Shown here: piece by piece, positions 9,481 through 17,409 of the stretch
Position numbering within the stretch: the stretch's first letter is position 1
Layout: the number at the start of each line of letters is the position of its first letter
Assembly: GCA_903892305.1 (NCBI GenBank)
Contig: CAITHQ010000114.1
Coordinates: forward strand, 1 to 35,259
DNA: 35,259 nt
Reading direction: 5' to 3'
Source: an uncultured Alphaproteobacteria bacterium
GTDB lineage: Bacteria > Pseudomonadota > Alphaproteobacteria > Caulobacterales > Caulobacteraceae
The notes under the pieces: model-generated
Database searches by the model: none
What the model saw: the letters and a program-made list of their open reading frames with translations, nothing else
Told to the model about the DNA's origin: nothing
Made by a program: the position numbers and the translations under genes

Positions 9481-9845
9481 AGCTATCCTTTCGCACTGCA
9501 TAGCTGGCGATTTTCGGCAGCCTGACGGTCGAACACGGTCAGATCATGCGCCGCCGCGCCATCATGCTGCAATAGTTCACTTTTCTCGGACCTAAACGCG
9601 CCCATCTTGGCGTCTGTTTTCGGGGCGAAGCACGGTGCTTGCGAGCGCGGTTTGGCGTCGGTTGGTACGGGGATGAGCGTATGCCATCCTCAATAATTCT
9701 TGGGAACGGCCACCAAGCGCCTGACGGTGCTTTTAGCCGAATGCGACCATATTTCCGAAGATCGATTTTTCCCCAATCTGATCAGAATTCTAGCCCACAG
9801 GTTTCTGCCACTCAGCAGCGGCGCAGGTGGTGCTATTCGACATCC
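9481..9845. other. Divergent intergenic region
   Basis: About 365 bp lie between the divergent desaturase gene and the promoter of the TetR gene. I see no credible coding frame. It contains TTTCTGCCACTCAGC at 9802-9816, which recurs at 12144-12158 on the other side of the three-gene TetR-Rieske cassette. Confidence 0.4.
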
Positions 9846-9874
9846 TTGTTATTCTGAACTGATCGGTCCATAAA
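9846..9874 (+). promoter_or_regulatory. Candidate promoter and TetR operator
   Basis: TTGTTA at 9846-9851 and CATAAA at 9869-9874 are 17 bp apart, a good -35/-10 pair. Between them ACTGATCGGT (9858-9867) is an 8/10 palindrome and includes GATCGGTC, a half-site seen in operators of several TetR repressors. The TetR start codon is only 6 bp after the -10, so the transcript would be leaderless or nearly so. Autorepression of the operon is inferred. Confidence 0.5.
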
Positions 9875-9880
9875 ACAGAC

Positions 9881-10495
9881 ATGTCCCGGCCTATCGAGTT
9901 CGACCGCGCGAAGGCCCTACAGAGGGCAATGGACCTGTTCTGGCGGCAGGGTTTCCAGGCGACCTCGCTGGTCGACCTGCTAGCGGCGATGAGCATCAGC
10001 CGGAGCAGCTTCTACGCTGCCTTCGGCGATAAGGTTGGCCTGTTCGTTGAGTGTCTCGATCTCTTCGCTCAGCGGACAATAGACCTGCTGGAGCGTACCC
10101 GCGCCGAGATGCCGCCGGTCGACGCATTGCAGGCCTTCTTCGAGCGCGACTTCGTAGGCGCGCGCGGCGCCAGGAGCCAATGGGGCTGCATGCTGGTGAG
10201 TACAGTGCTTGAGATGGCTGGTGTCGATGACGACCTCGCCGCCCGCGCCAGCCGTCACCTGGACCTTGTGCAGCGCATCTTCCGGACCTTCCTGCAGGAC
10301 GCCGGTGCAACGCCAGCGCTCGCGGAGGACCTCGCGGCCCTGCTGATGCTGGTCAATGAGGGCGTCCGGGTGTCCAGCCGCCGCCCGGTGCTGGTCGCCG
10401 ATCGCCTGCAGCCCATCGCCGCCACATTCCGCCTAGTGCGGAACGCTGTCGTCAACCCGATCAATTCCGAACTCACAAGAAAGATCACCGCATGA
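9881..10495 (+). CDS. TetR/AcrR-family transcriptional regulator
   Basis: The 204-residue protein has a typical N-terminal TetR DNA-binding domain: FDRAKALQRAMDLFWRQGF, then ATSLVDLLAAMSISRSSFYAAFGDKVGLF, covering helices 1-4 and the helix-turn-helix at about residues 30-50. The C-terminal half is a helical ligand-binding and dimerisation domain with a single cysteine in RSQWGCMLVS, a position where related NemR/AcuR-like repressors often have one. It overlaps the following Rieske oxygenase gene by ATGA, so the two are translationally coupled, and it most likely represses its own operon in response to the oxygenase substrate. The ligand is unknown. Confidence 0.93.
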   Translation: MSRPIEFDRAKALQRAMDLFWRQGFQATSLVDLLAAMSISRSSFYAAFGDKVGLFVECLDLFAQRTIDLLERTRAEMPPVDALQAFFERDFVGARGARSQWGCMLVSTVLEMAGVDDDLAARASRHLDLVQRIFRTFLQDAGATPALAEDLAALLMLVNEGVRVSSRRPVLVADRLQPIAATFRLVRNAVVNPINSELTRKITA

Positions 10496-11730
10496 GACAT
10501 GAACTCCAGGTCGAGATCCTAAAGGAACTGATGCAGCAACTCGACGAGGGCCGGAATGTCGACGCTGGCGTCCAATACCGCGTGCCGACGGCCGCCTATG
10601 TTTGCCCCGATCAAGCAGCGAAGGAGTGGGAGTCGTTCTTCCGCAACCACCCTCAGCTGATCGGCCTGTCGCAAGACCTGCCTGAGCCAGGCTCGTTCTT
10701 CACCTTGGACGACTTCGGCACGCCCATGCTGGCGACCCGCGACAAGAACGGCGTCTTCCACGCCTTCGTGAACGCCTGCCGACATCGGGGCGTGAAGGTG
10801 GCTGCCGAGCCGCGCGGCAAGCAATCGATCTTCATGTGCCCCTTCCACAACTGGAGCTATGCCAGCACCGGCGACCTTATTGCCATTCCCAATGAGGATC
10901 ACTTTGGCACCATTGACAAGTCGTGCCATGGCCTCATCGCCCTACCAGCGGTCGAGCGCGACGGCCTGCTCTGGGTACATCCCCAGGCCGACGGTCATCT
11001 GGATGTCGACGAACTTCTGGGCACCGAACTGGCGGCAGAGTTGGCCTCCCACGGGCTGGCACGCCATGGCTTCGCGGGTGCCACGCCCATCCCCGGGGAT
11101 CTCAACTGGAAGTTCGCCAACGATACGTTTGGCGAGACCTATCATTTCGGGAAGCTGCACAAGGACACGCTGGGCCGTGTGTTCTACGGCAACAATCTCC
11201 ATTTCAAAGAATTCGGACGGCACCACCGCTTCGTCACCGCCAGCCGCGGCATTGACCGCCTGCGCGCGCTGCCGGAGTCTGAGTGGCAGGTGACAGGCAG
11301 CACCTTCGTGCTCTACCACCTGTTCCCCAACATCCAGCTGATTTGCAGCACGGAAAGCGCCACGCTAATCCGCATCTATCCCGACCCCGCCGATCCGGGG
11401 CGCTCGATCACCAGGGTTAGCTTTTACTTCTCGCCAGAGACCGCGGCGGAGGCTGCGGCTCGCGATGCCGTTGGCGTCGACCCGCGCTCTGTTTACGACA
11501 ACGAGCGCCGGGGGCCGAGCCTGCAGGGCTCATTCGAGGTGTTCAAGAGCACCATCGAGCAGGAAGACTATGTGATGGGCGCGCTTCAGCAGAGAACGGC
11601 CCAAAGTGGTCTGCTGAAGGAGGTCATCCTCGGCCGCAACGAGCCGGCCCTGCACCACTTCCACCGCAACTATCGCGAGGCCCTGAACCAGCCGCCGCTC
11701 GAGCCGGTTCGTGCGGTCGAAGGGGTCTGA
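10492..11730 (+). CDS. Rieske non-heme iron oxygenase, alpha subunit
   Basis: The 412-residue protein has an N-terminal Rieske domain with CRH (Cys96, His98) and CPFH (Cys116, His119) spaced by 17 residues, the classic [2Fe-2S] ligand pattern. The C-terminal catalytic domain has DTFGETYHFGKLH, where His218 and His223 bind the mononuclear iron. Asp359 in EQEDYVMG is the probable third ligand. This is an aromatic-ring or C-H hydroxylating terminal oxygenase. No reductase, ferredoxin or beta subunit gene is adjacent, so electron-transfer partners must be encoded elsewhere. The gene overlaps the TetR gene by 4 bp and is followed after 2 bp by a DUF1330-like gene. The substrate is unknown. Confidence 0.95.
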   Translation: MRHELQVEILKELMQQLDEGRNVDAGVQYRVPTAAYVCPDQAAKEWESFFRNHPQLIGLSQDLPEPGSFFTLDDFGTPMLATRDKNGVFHAFVNACRHRGVKVAAEPRGKQSIFMCPFHNWSYASTGDLIAIPNEDHFGTIDKSCHGLIALPAVERDGLLWVHPQADGHLDVDELLGTELAAELASHGLARHGFAGATPIPGDLNWKFANDTFGETYHFGKLHKDTLGRVFYGNNLHFKEFGRHHRFVTASRGIDRLRALPESEWQVTGSTFVLYHLFPNIQLICSTESATLIRIYPDPADPGRSITRVSFYFSPETAAEAAARDAVGVDPRSVYDNERRGPSLQGSFEVFKSTIEQEDYVMGALQQRTAQSGLLKEVILGRNEPALHHFHRNYREALNQPPLEPVRAVEGV

Positions 11731-11732
11731 TC

Positions 11733-12047
11733 GTGTCCGAGGTTCCCGTCTATGCCGTCGTCAACCTGACCATCACCGATGCGGCTACCTACCGCCAGTA
11801 CGAGAAGGGCTTCTTTCCCCTGCTCAAGAAGCATGGTGGCGACTTCATTACCTTTGACGATGACGCCTTCACCCTAGAGGGAGAGGTGCCGCGCACCGGC
11901 CGGATGATCCTCTTCAGGTTCCCGTCAGAAGCTCAGGCTAGGGCCTGGTATGCCGACCCCGACTATCAGGTACTGTCAGAGCATCGCCGGGCGGGAACCA
12001 AGCTGGAGTTCCTAACAATTGTGCGAGGCCTGCCGCCAAGGCCTTAG
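11733..12047 (+). CDS. DUF1330-like dimeric alpha/beta barrel protein
   Basis: A GTG start lies 2 bp after the oxygenase stop codon. The 104-residue product begins VYAVVNLTITDAATYRQYEKGF and ends in a strand (LEFLTIVRG). It contains RTGRMILFRFPSEAQARAWYADPDYQ, the signature of the DUF1330 family, which has the ferredoxin-like dimeric alpha-beta barrel fold. Members sit next to degradation enzymes and some dimeric barrels act as small isomerases or monooxygenases. Its position as third gene of the TetR-Rieske operon suggests that it handles the oxygenase product, but that is inference. Confidence 0.87.
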   Translation: MSEVPVYAVVNLTITDAATYRQYEKGFFPLLKKHGGDFITFDDDAFTLEGEVPRTGRMILFRFPSEAQARAWYADPDYQVLSEHRRAGTKLEFLTIVRGLPPRP

Positions 12048-12261
12048 GGGGGGCTGATTACGCCATGGCACTTACATACCAAGGCGGAAATGTATCGGCC
12101 TGACATGTCGAGCCCAACCCTGGCCGGCACGTCTTCCCAAGACTTTCTGCCACTCAGCCTGGGTAGCAGATGCTGGCTATAGCCCGTTCTCGTCGTCGGA
12201 CGGTCGCGATTCACGCTAAGTCGCTTGTGATTCCGCCCAGCCCGACGCACAAATTCGTTGC
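12048..12261. other. Intergenic region holding the second copy of a 15-bp repeat
   Basis: TTTCTGCCACTCAGC at 12144-12158 is identical to 9802-9816, in the same orientation, so the two copies bracket the TetR, Rieske and DUF1330 genes. A match of this length can occur by chance in a window of this size. I see no gene here. Confidence 0.4.
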
Positions 12262-13248
12262 ATGATCAGCCGTCCTGTCGCCGCCCTTCTGATGTTCGCC
12301 GTCCTCGGCTTTGCTGAGCCCGCCGTGCGACTGCCGCCCGCGCCATCACCTGCAATCGAGAGGCTGCTCGGCCAGTATGGGCCTAGCGACAACCCGCTGA
12401 CAGTCTATGAGTCTGAAGGCCACCTGTTTGCAAACGGTCACGGGCTGGAGTTGGCCCGACTGGTCCCAGCAAAGCATGGCCATTTTCTCGCCGGGCTGGT
12501 CGTGGTCGCCTTCGAGGGGCGCGGCTCAGCGGCCGTGGTCATCCTGGATGGTAAGAAGCGCCTGGCTCGCCACGACTTCGGAGCTGAGGTGGTGGCGGCG
12601 ATCCAGGCCAATGTGAAGGCCGACCCGGCTCGTGTTCGGGTCGAAGCGCTGGCTGCCACGCCACCGGTGGAGACGGGTAAGCTGCCGGCCGACCTGGTGG
12701 CTCTGACGACCGTCGACCCGCGGATCAAACTCGACATTCGCTACGCCACCTCGAACAACTTCATGGGCTTTCCGCTTTACGAGCTGCCGGGTGCCTACAT
12801 GCAGCGGCCCGCGGCCGAGGCGCTTGGCAAGGCGCAAAAAGAACTGGCGGCCAAGGGTTTTGGGCTGCTGATCCACGACGGCTACCGGCCCTGGTTCGTG
12901 ACCAAGATGTTCTGGGAGGCGACGCCGCCCGACAGCAGAATCTTCGTGGCTGATCCAGCGGTTGGGTCAAAGCACAACCGAGGCAGCGCGGTAGACCTTT
13001 CGCTATATGACCTAAAGACAGGTAAGCCGGTCGACATGACCGGCCGCTACGACGAGATGTCGACCCGCTCCTATGCCGACTTTGTGGGCGGCACGAGCCG
13101 CCAGCGTGCGCTCAGGGGTATCCTCCGCACAGCGATGGAGGCGCAAGGCTTCACCGTCTATCCGCAGGAGTGGTGGCACTTTGATTACAAGGACTGGTCG
13201 TCCTACGGCATTGGCACCATCACCTTTACCGAACTGGCGCGGCGTTAG
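12262..13248 (+). CDS. Exported VanX-like D-Ala-D-Ala dipeptidase (M15D)
   Basis: The 328-residue protein has a short signal peptide (MISRPVAALLMFAVLGFAEPAV), an extra domain of about 100 residues (LTVYESEGHLFANGHGLE, SAAVVILDGKKRLARHDF), and a C-terminal VanX/DdpX zinc dipeptidase domain. The zinc ligands are His238 and Asp245 in SKHNRGSAVD and His306 in EWWHFDY; Glu303 is the catalytic base. LDIRYATSNNFMG and HDGYRPW are further family marks. Such enzymes cleave D-Ala-D-Ala dipeptides from peptidoglycan turnover. With a leader it would work in the periplasm, unlike cytoplasmic VanX, and no vanA/vanH genes are near, so peptidoglycan recycling is more likely than glycopeptide resistance. Confidence 0.9.
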   Translation: MISRPVAALLMFAVLGFAEPAVRLPPAPSPAIERLLGQYGPSDNPLTVYESEGHLFANGHGLELARLVPAKHGHFLAGLVVVAFEGRGSAAVVILDGKKRLARHDFGAEVVAAIQANVKADPARVRVEALAATPPVETGKLPADLVALTTVDPRIKLDIRYATSNNFMGFPLYELPGAYMQRPAAEALGKAQKELAAKGFGLLIHDGYRPWFVTKMFWEATPPDSRIFVADPAVGSKHNRGSAVDLSLYDLKTGKPVDMTGRYDEMSTRSYADFVGGTSRQRALRGILRTAMEAQGFTVYPQEWWHFDYKDWSSYGIGTITFTELARR

Positions 13249-13279
13249 AGGCTGTCGGTTTCAGCCTTGGGGGAGTGCC

Positions 13280-13536
13280 ATGACCTCTGAATACCTGGCG
13301 CGCGTCTCCGACACTGAGATCGAAAATCAAGTCAGCACTCTGCGAGCTGGCCTTCAATGTTTCGGAGGGATAGCGGGGTATTTCAAAGACATCATGGCCA
13401 CGAGACGCATGAAATTAATGGGCAATACATTTGGTCTGATAAAGCCTTTGCCGAGGGTCTGCTTGTGGGTTTGGAGCCTATGATCGGGTTCGACCCTAAG
13501 CGGTCATTTATCATTCGCCGATCCGTGAGGGTATGA
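13280..13536 (+). pseudogene. Possible frameshifted gene remnant
   Basis: An ATG at 13280 follows a GGGGGAG ribosome-binding-like sequence and opens MTSEYLARVSDTEIENQVST. In another frame, from about 13380 to the TGA at 13534-13536, the sequence reads HETHEINGQYIWSDKAFAEG and LEPMIGFDPKRSFIIRRS, which looks like real protein. Joining the two needs one frameshift, so this may be a small decayed gene. I do not recognise the family. On the opposite strand, LAQTGVGWIPEYALAYDI (about 13550-13630) looks like a fragment of a substrate-binding domain. The rest of the 454-bp gap before selB holds nothing I can name. Confidence 0.3.
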
Positions 13537-13702
13537 AGCGCCACTACACTCACGCAGGTCGATATCGTAGGCCAACGCATACTCCGGGATCCAACCCACG
13601 CCGGTTTGCGCCAACGACACGGTGTTTGATTGAGTTTCGCGATCAGCACCGTCATCCTATCCATGGGCGGCACGTCCCGCAGGAACGCGAATTGTCGAAA
13701 CG

Positions 13703-15589
13703 ATGAACTCTCCTTTGACCCTGGCGGTGATCGGGCACGTCAATCACGGCAAGACCGCCTTGGTTCGCGCCTTGACCGGGATGGAGACTGACCGGCTCAA
13801 AGAAGAGAAGGACCGTGGCCTCTCCATCACCCTGGGCTTTGCCTGGCGCGACTATGTTGGCGGCAGTCTCGATCTGATCGACGCTCCGGGTCACGAAGAC
13901 TTCCTCCGCGCCATGGTCAGCGGGACCACTGGGGCGAGGGGGGTCTTGCTGGTGATATCGGCAGTGGAGGGGTTTGGTCGCCAGACCCGGGAGCATTTGC
14001 AGATCGCTGCGCTCCTGGGCATCAAACTGGGGGTAGTTGCGGTCACCAAGTCTGACGTTCTCTTCCCTGAGGGCGAGGCGGTTCTGCGCGCCGAGATCGC
14101 GGCGACCCTGGCCGACACCTTCCTGGCTGACCAACCGGTGGTGTTTTGCTCGGCGGTGACTGGGGCGGGATTGCAGGAGCTACACCAGGCCCTGGAGGAA
14201 ATGACGGCCCGGGCACCGAGGCTCGAGGTCTTGGCCGGTGCCTTCCTGCCCATCGACCGAGCTTTCACCCTGAGCGGCAGCGGGACAGTGATCACCGGCA
14301 CGCTGCTGGGCGGCGACTTGCGGGCCGGCGGCGAGGCGGTGTTGGAGCCCTCAGGGCGCAAGGTCAGCCTGCGGGGGATCCAGCGGCGTGGGCAGGGCAT
14401 CGATGTGGCGCAGTCCGGGGGCCGGGTGGCGGTTAATCTGCGCGGGGTTTCGGCCCAAGACATCAAGACCGGAGAGGTGCTGTGCGCGCCCGGTGCCTTC
14501 GACGCCACCCAGCAGGTGGACGTCTGGCTGAGCGTGGCCCCCACCAGCGTCAGGCCATTGAAGCACATGGACGAAATTCGGGTGATGTGGGGGGCGCGGC
14601 AGGATGTCGCGACCGCGCGCCTGCTGGGCGAGAAGATGATTGCGCCCGGCGGCGCGGGCCTGGCTCAGCTGCAGTTCGCAGCGCCGGTGGTCGCCTATGG
14701 CGGCCAGCGCGCCGTCCTGCGGCGGCTCTCGCCGGGTGAGACCCTGGGCGGGATGGAGGTGCTGGACCCCTTGGCACCCCCAGCGCGCGGTAAGGTCGCC
14801 CCGCGCCGAGCGCTGCTTGAGGCCGTGATGACCGGCGATGTCGGGCAGATTGCCGATCACCTGGCTCGGCGAGACCGCGATCTGCTGTCCCTGGCTGAGG
14901 TATCGCGCTTGTCGCGCCGTCCGGCAACCGAGGTGAGGCAAGCCCTGGTCGGCGACTATGTTGACTTGGACGCCGGGCGTTTGGCGAGGCGAGGGGCGTT
15001 GGACCAGGTCTGCCAAGCTTATCTCGAACGCGTGACGGCGGCGCACGCCCATGCCCCAACCCGCGCGTCCCACCCTGTCAATTCTATCCGTGCGGCGCTC
15101 TCAGCACATAGGGACCTGATCGCCCTCGTCGAGCGCATTTTGGCTGCCGCCGGAGAGATTTCGCTGGAGGCTGATCGGGTTTCCTTGCCGGGTCATGACC
15201 CCTTGGCCAGCCTCACGCCCGAAGCCTTGCAACGGCTGGCCCAGATCGAAGAGGTCTTCCGGGAGTCGCCTCTAATGCCGCCTCACGGGGGGTTGCTTGT
15301 CGGTTGGGAGGCGGAAGACCAGGCCTTGATCAACATGCTTGACGACGCTGATCGGCTGTTGTCGCTGCGCAACACCGCCCTGCGCCAGACACTTTTTTTG
15401 CACCCATGCGCGCTGGATATAGCTCTGCAGGTTCTGCGCGCTTCCTTTCCGCCGCCCCAGGCCTTCACCACCGGCGCGGCCCGCGAGGCTTTGGCCACCA
15501 GTCGCAAGTTCATCGTTCCCGTGCTTGAGGCCCTCGACGCGCAGGGCGAGACCTTGCGCCAAGGCGATCTGCGCCAGGTGACCCGCTAA
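13703..15589 (+). CDS. selB: Selenocysteine-specific translation elongation factor SelB
   Basis: The 628-residue protein opens with a GTPase domain: G1 GHVNHGKT (11-18), G2 RGLSITLGF (38-46), G3 DAPGH (60-64) and G4 VTKSD. Then come EF-Tu-like barrel domains (FTLSGSGTVITGTLLGG, RGIQRRGQGID) and a long C-terminal part with winged-helix units (ALRQTLFLHPCALDIAL, FTTGAAREALATSRKFIVPVLEALDAQG). The length and the C-terminal winged helices separate SelB from EF-Tu. It carries Sec-tRNA(Sec) to the ribosome, and its C-terminus binds the SECIS hairpin after an in-frame UGA. It is followed 48 bp later by the tRNA-Sec gene and further on by a UGA-containing gene and selA, which confirms the role. Confidence 0.97.
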   Translation: MNSPLTLAVIGHVNHGKTALVRALTGMETDRLKEEKDRGLSITLGFAWRDYVGGSLDLIDAPGHEDFLRAMVSGTTGARGVLLVISAVEGFGRQTREHLQIAALLGIKLGVVAVTKSDVLFPEGEAVLRAEIAATLADTFLADQPVVFCSAVTGAGLQELHQALEEMTARAPRLEVLAGAFLPIDRAFTLSGSGTVITGTLLGGDLRAGGEAVLEPSGRKVSLRGIQRRGQGIDVAQSGGRVAVNLRGVSAQDIKTGEVLCAPGAFDATQQVDVWLSVAPTSVRPLKHMDEIRVMWGARQDVATARLLGEKMIAPGGAGLAQLQFAAPVVAYGGQRAVLRRLSPGETLGGMEVLDPLAPPARGKVAPRRALLEAVMTGDVGQIADHLARRDRDLLSLAEVSRLSRRPATEVRQALVGDYVDLDAGRLARRGALDQVCQAYLERVTAAHAHAPTRASHPVNSIRAALSAHRDLIALVERILAAAGEISLEADRVSLPGHDPLASLTPEALQRLAQIEEVFRESPLMPPHGGLLVGWEAEDQALINMLDDADRLLSLRNTALRQTLFLHPCALDIALQVLRASFPPPQAFTTGAAREALATSRKFIVPVLEALDAQGETLRQGDLRQVTR

Positions 15590-15636
15590 AACTGCTTCGC
15601 ACTATTGGCGATCTCACATTAAGGTTGAGACTGGAT

Positions 15637-15728
15637 GGAGGTGACTGGAGTCTGGTGGCTTCCCTGGTCTTCAAAACCAGTGACACGTCCAAAAGGCGTG
15701 TGGTGGGTTCGATTCCCATCCACCTCCG
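15637..15728 (+). tRNA. selC: tRNA-Sec (anticodon TCA)
   Basis: The acceptor stem pairs GGAGGTG (15637-15643) with CACCTCC (15721-15727); the eighth position is an A-C mismatch. The anticodon stem-loop is CTGGT-CTTCAAA-ACCAG with anticodon TCA at 15671-15673, which reads UGA. The variable arm is long, with ACACG (15683-15687) pairing CGTGT (15697-15701). The T-arm reads GTGGG-TTCGATT-CCCAT. A UGA anticodon with long variable and extended D arms is specific to tRNA-Sec. The discriminator is G at 15728; the following CCC means the CCA end is added after transcription. It lies between selB and a Sec-related operon. Confidence 0.95.
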
Positions 15729-15730
15729 CC

Positions 15731-15770
15731 CCGTCTCATCCACCCCGTCTCATCCACCCCGTCTCATCCG
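15731..15770 (+). repeat. 14-bp tandem repeat after tRNA-Sec
   Basis: CCGTCTCATCCACC is repeated twice in full (15731-15744, 15745-15758) and once in part (15759-15770). It starts 3 bp after the tRNA-Sec discriminator base and echoes the tRNA 3' sequence ATCCACCTCCGCC. It may come from slippage, or mark a processing or insertion point. No hairpin is evident. Confidence 0.75.
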
Positions 15771-15800
15771 TCACGACCCAAAGCCGCGCGAGTAGCCCCG

Positions 15801-17378
15801 ATGACCACCGCCTTTAACCTGATTGATATGGAGGGCGTGACCCGCGCCTATCCGACGGGTCGGCCCAGCCTGATCTGCTTCGTCAAGGAGGATTGCCAGA
15901 CCTGCAATCTTGCTGCGCCGGTGATTGAGAGCTTTGCCAAGGCCTGGGGCACCAAAGCCGATGTCTGGATGTTAGGCCAGTCGACGGACGGCAATCTGAT
16001 CCTTAAGGACCGGCACGGTCTGACCCTGCCCATCCTCGATGAGAGCGGCTGCAAGACCTCCTTTGCCTGGGATTTCGAGATCGTGCCCGCGCTGTTCTGG
16101 CTCGGCGCGGACGGCACGCTGAAGACCAAGCTCGAAGGCTTTGTGCGCCAAGAGTGGCAAGACCTCGACACGCAAATCGCCGCCGACCTGAAGGGCCAAC
16201 CCGCCGCTGTCGCCTGGTCAGAGCTGCCCGAATGGCGGCCCGGCTGCGGCTCCAAGCATCTGGATCCCCAGATCCATGACAAGCTGTTGGCTGATGCCAC
16301 CGATAGCCCGATCCGCGCCCGGCGCATCGAGATTGCCAGCGCCGACGACATTGCCGAGTTCATGTACGACCAGGGTTTCAGCGACGGCCTGCCCCTGGTG
16401 CCGCCTACGGCTGAACGGGTGTTGCGTATGCTGAACGGCACCTCGCGTGGCGCGCAGGACGTTGTTGCCATTGTGCCGCCCAATATGGCCCCGGTCACGG
16501 TTGAGAAGATCGCCATCAATGCCGTCATGGCCGGCTGCAAGCCGGAGTATCTGCCCGTGGTTATCGCTGCCGTGGAGGCGGTGTGTACCGATGAGTTCAA
16601 CATGCACGGGGTCAATGCCACCACCATGGGGGCCTCGCCGGTGCTGGTGATCAACGGCCCGATCCGCGCCCGGATCGGCATGAACATGAAGCTGGCGGCT
16701 CTCGGCCCTGACAACCGCGCCAACGCCACCATCGGTCGGGCGCTAAGGCTCGTGGTGCGCAATGTCGGCGGCGCGCGTCCTGGTGGCACTGATCGCTCCA
16801 CCCTCAGCACGCCGATGAAGATCACCATGTGCTTCCCTGAGTGGGAGGAGGGCTCGCCCTGGGAGCCTCTGCATGTGGAGCGGGGTTTCAGGGCCGAAGA
16901 CTCAGTGGTAACGGCCTTCGCCATGACAAGCGGCCCGACCCAGATCGTCGATCAGGAGTCGCGCCAGCCCGATCAGATGGGTGGCACCCTGGGCCTGGGT
17001 CTGGAAAGCATGTTCCTGTCCAAGATCCACCGCATGCCCACCGACGCCCTGCTGGTGGTTTGCCCTGAGCATGTCAAAACCCTCATCAGTGAGGGCGACT
17101 ATTCCAAGGCCAGACTCCGCGCCCGCATCCAGGCCGTCACCGCCCGTCCCTTGCGTGAGATGGTCGCTAACGAAATCTCCGGAGCCGGCATCCCCTTGGC
17201 CATGGCGGCCAAGATGAGCGAGGCGCACTTGAGCGGCTTGGTCTCAAAGTTCGCCGATGAGCAGAATATCCACATCGTGGTGGCGGGCTCAGAAGCCGGC
17301 AAGTTCTCGGCCGCCTTCCATGGCTGGGTCACTGGCCCCATGGGTTCAATCTCCGTTTCCCGAAAAATCGAAACCTGA
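15801..17378 (+). CDS. Thioredoxin-fold protein fused to a conserved UGSC-associated domain
   Basis: The 525-residue protein has no signal peptide. Residues 1-130 look like a thioredoxin/redoxin fold: a strand SLICFVKEDCQTC with a C32-x-x-C35 pair, and VPALFWLGADG with the expected cis-proline. From about residue 190 a separate domain starts (MYDQGFSDGLPLVPPTAERV) with many conserved-looking glycine and proline motifs: TVEKIAINAVMAGCKPEYLP, MHGVNATTMGASPVLVINGP, ANATIGRALRLVVRNVGGARPG and SPWEPLHVERGF. I know this second domain only as an uncharacterised family. It sits between tRNA-Sec and the UGSC selenoprotein gene, 31 bp before the latter's ATG, so it is most likely a partner enzyme, with the CxxC domain as electron relay. 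The function is unknown. The ribosome binding site is weak. Confidence 0.78.
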   Translation: MTTAFNLIDMEGVTRAYPTGRPSLICFVKEDCQTCNLAAPVIESFAKAWGTKADVWMLGQSTDGNLILKDRHGLTLPILDESGCKTSFAWDFEIVPALFWLGADGTLKTKLEGFVRQEWQDLDTQIAADLKGQPAAVAWSELPEWRPGCGSKHLDPQIHDKLLADATDSPIRARRIEIASADDIAEFMYDQGFSDGLPLVPPTAERVLRMLNGTSRGAQDVVAIVPPNMAPVTVEKIAINAVMAGCKPEYLPVVIAAVEAVCTDEFNMHGVNATTMGASPVLVINGPIRARIGMNMKLAALGPDNRANATIGRALRLVVRNVGGARPGGTDRSTLSTPMKITMCFPEWEEGSPWEPLHVERGFRAEDSVVTAFAMTSGPTQIVDQESRQPDQMGGTLGLGLESMFLSKIHRMPTDALLVVCPEHVKTLISEGDYSKARLRARIQAVTARPLREMVANEISGAGIPLAMAAKMSEAHLSGLVSKFADEQNIHIVVAGSEAGKFSAAFHGWVTGPMGSISVSRKIET

Positions 17379-17409
17379 TAGCGTTGCTCAAGACTTACGG
17401 AGGATATCG

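Noticed and set aside
12262-13248. Glycopeptide resistance gene
   Set aside because: There is no vanH, vanA or vanRS nearby, and the protein carries a leader and extra domain, so a recycling role fits better.
15848-16924. 358-residue minus-strand ORF
   Set aside because: It is the antisense shadow of the thioredoxin-fold fusion gene and shows no family motif.
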